From positions 1-64,000 of the forward strand of contig CALGAW010000028.1 in NCBI GenBank assembly GCA_937959115.1: a stretch of 64,000 bases of DNA. The letters are read 5' to 3'. The translations under genes and the position numbers were made by a program. This stretch comes from an uncultured Saprospiraceae bacterium (lineage in GTDB: Bacteria > Bacteroidota > Bacteroidia > Chitinophagales > Saprospiraceae). Shown here piece by piece: positions 63,037 to 64,000 of this stretch; the stretch's first letter is position 1; every line of letters begins with the position of its first letter. The notes beneath the pieces are model-generated. The model was not told where the DNA came from. It ran no database searches and saw nothing but the letters and a program-made list of their open reading frames with translations.

Positions 63037-64000
63037 CTACCGATCCAAGACAGAAAACACTCCATTGTTACCCGACCACAAAATCTTATCCATACCAGAA
63101 ATGTCACCATCAAGATTATAGTCACCCAATCCATATACATTGAATTGTCCGTTTTGGGGAAGCCAGCTAGAATTGTCAACGCCATTAATATCATAGCCAT
63201 TCAAATCCTGTAATTGGTCACCATCACCTGCAAACATTGCCCAGATGCCAGTACCGATGTTTTTCTGTCCTTGGCCACCATTTGAATAACTGTCTCCTGA
63301 CCTAAAATCATAAGATAAAACCCCCGAATTCACTGACACCGCAGTTGGGGACATTACACCAATATGATTTCGGTGTTCCACAACAACATAAAAGGAGGAA
63401 CCAAGACTTTCTGGGAAAAAGTCGGGTTCTGGAAATTCTAGACATCCGTCTTCTTGCAATAAGGCGGCAGTGGCCAATACCTCCGATGATTTCGAAGTAC
63501 CAGCTCTGAAGCTAACAGTAACCCAATCCACTGTTGTAGAAGTGAAACTGTTAACAGATTCTAACCCTTGATAATTCCAAGGAGCCGTGTTATAAGGTTG
63601 AGCGAGTGGCAGTAAGTTCATTTGATTAAGACGGGTGGTCATCCTATTGGTATTCGGATCAAAAGCGCCTTCCATCCACAAACAAATGTTGGGAGAGATA
63701 AAGGCTTTTTGACAGTCTTCAAATGTAAGTTCACCAAATACTGAAGGGTTTTGCCAAGCAAGATCTTGATAATCCACCCAGGATAACAATTTGTCACGAT
63801 TGCCACCATCATCATCATCGTTGATATGGAAATCAAAGCCTATTTTACCCCCATTTGAAATTGATGGAATTCCAATAAACGCCCAACTGATTCGAATCTC
63901 GATGTTATATCCCACACTAGTAGGAACCATTACAAAATCAACACCTGCAGGATTGACAATCGCTCCAGGGAATTGGTAAGCATTTGGATCATTGTACCGA
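63037..64000 (-). CDS. CBM9-like protein with C-terminal dockerin-like module (5' end outside window)
   Basis: The reading frame continues upstream through the window edge (RYNDPNAYQFPGAIVNPAG at the border), so the ATG at 63930 is internal and the protein is larger than the ~321 residues visible. The first ~100 visible residues fit the carbohydrate-binding family 9 fold (VGYNIEIRISWAFIGIP, KIGFDFHINDDDDGG, FGELTF), which binds sugar ends. The rest is the EHRNH/dockerin-like module (VDWVTVSFRAGTSKSSEVLA, VEHRNHIGVMSP, DYNLDGDISGMDK), ending NNGVFSVLDR, again at the extreme C-terminus. Confidence 0.88.
   Translation of the reverse strand, partial: RYNDPNAYQFPGAIVNPAGVDFVMVPTSVGYNIEIRISWAFIGIPSISNGGKIGFDFHINDDDDGGNRDKLLSWVDYQDLAWQNPSVFGELTFEDCQKAFISPNICLWMEGAFDPNTNRMTTRLNQMNLLPLAQPYNTAPWNYQGLESVNSFTSTTVDWVTVSFRAGTSKSSEVLATAALLQEDGCLEFPEPDFFPESLGSSFYVVVEHRNHIGVMSPTAVSVNSGVLSYDFRSGDSYSNGGQGQKNIGTGIWAMFAGDGDQLQDLNGYDINGVDNSSWLPQNGQFNVYGLGDYNLDGDISGMDKILWSGNNGVFSVLDR

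Overview
The window is AT-rich chromosomal DNA of a gliding or surface-associated member of the Bacteroidota, most likely class Saprospiria. The main evidence is the type IX secretion (T9SS) cargo: one type B (gliding-associated, CHU_C-like) and two type A C-terminal sorting domains, SprB-type repeats, a lipoprotein with an acidic stretch after its lipobox cysteine, TAnnTTTG-type promoter sequence, and a 468-aa helical protein of a family I associate with Saprospiria. No T9SS machinery gene is present; the window holds mostly cargo.

Left part (1-20 kb): a HEAT-repeat/cyclophilin lipoprotein runs off the left edge. Divergent to it is a 3,428-aa SprB-like adhesin built from plant-type leucine-rich repeats, three blocks of exactly seven propeller-type repeats, about 13 SprB repeats in tandem and a type B sorting domain. 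Next comes a 2,468-aa protein made of 19 copies of a ~123-aa cysteine-paired repeat that I cannot assign to a named family, with a type A sorting domain. A strong terminator separates these from a class A penicillin-binding protein.

Middle (22.7-37.1 kb, mostly minus strand): two tandem paralogous CotH-kinase proteins that differ mainly in the number of cadherin-like repeats (2 versus 6), a small membrane protein, and a leucine-rich-repeat exported protein.

37.3-46.1 kb: a likely acquired defence region. It begins at a tRNA(CAU) gene that is preceded by a broken copy of itself carrying an 18-nt hairpin in its D-loop. It contains a type I restriction-modification operon (hsdR, DUF1016_N gene, hsdM, hsdS) ending in a truncated AAA ATPase, then a seven-bladed-propeller lipoprotein. 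It ends at a second, related hairpin embedded in what looks like a tRNA T-arm/acceptor remnant, followed by a bidirectional terminator.

46.1-64 kb: more exported proteins (FG-GAP/SprB protein; LamG/beta-helix protein; propeller/DUF11-like T9SS protein; tail-spike-like beta-helix protein; CBM9-like partial protein), a helical-repeat protein and an isolated TauD-type dioxygenase. The dioxygenase is followed by a 160-bp MITE-like element and gene relics. A relic of the C-terminus of the FG-GAP/SprB protein lies at ~54.1 kb.

A recurring theme is a ~220-aa module (motifs VDWVLVSFR, EHRNH, then two dockerin-like calcium-loop halves) shared by four proteins and lying at the extreme C-terminus of three that lack a known T9SS domain. 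This module, the 19-copy repeat, and the hairpin-interrupted tRNA fragments flanking the restriction island are the least explained items here.
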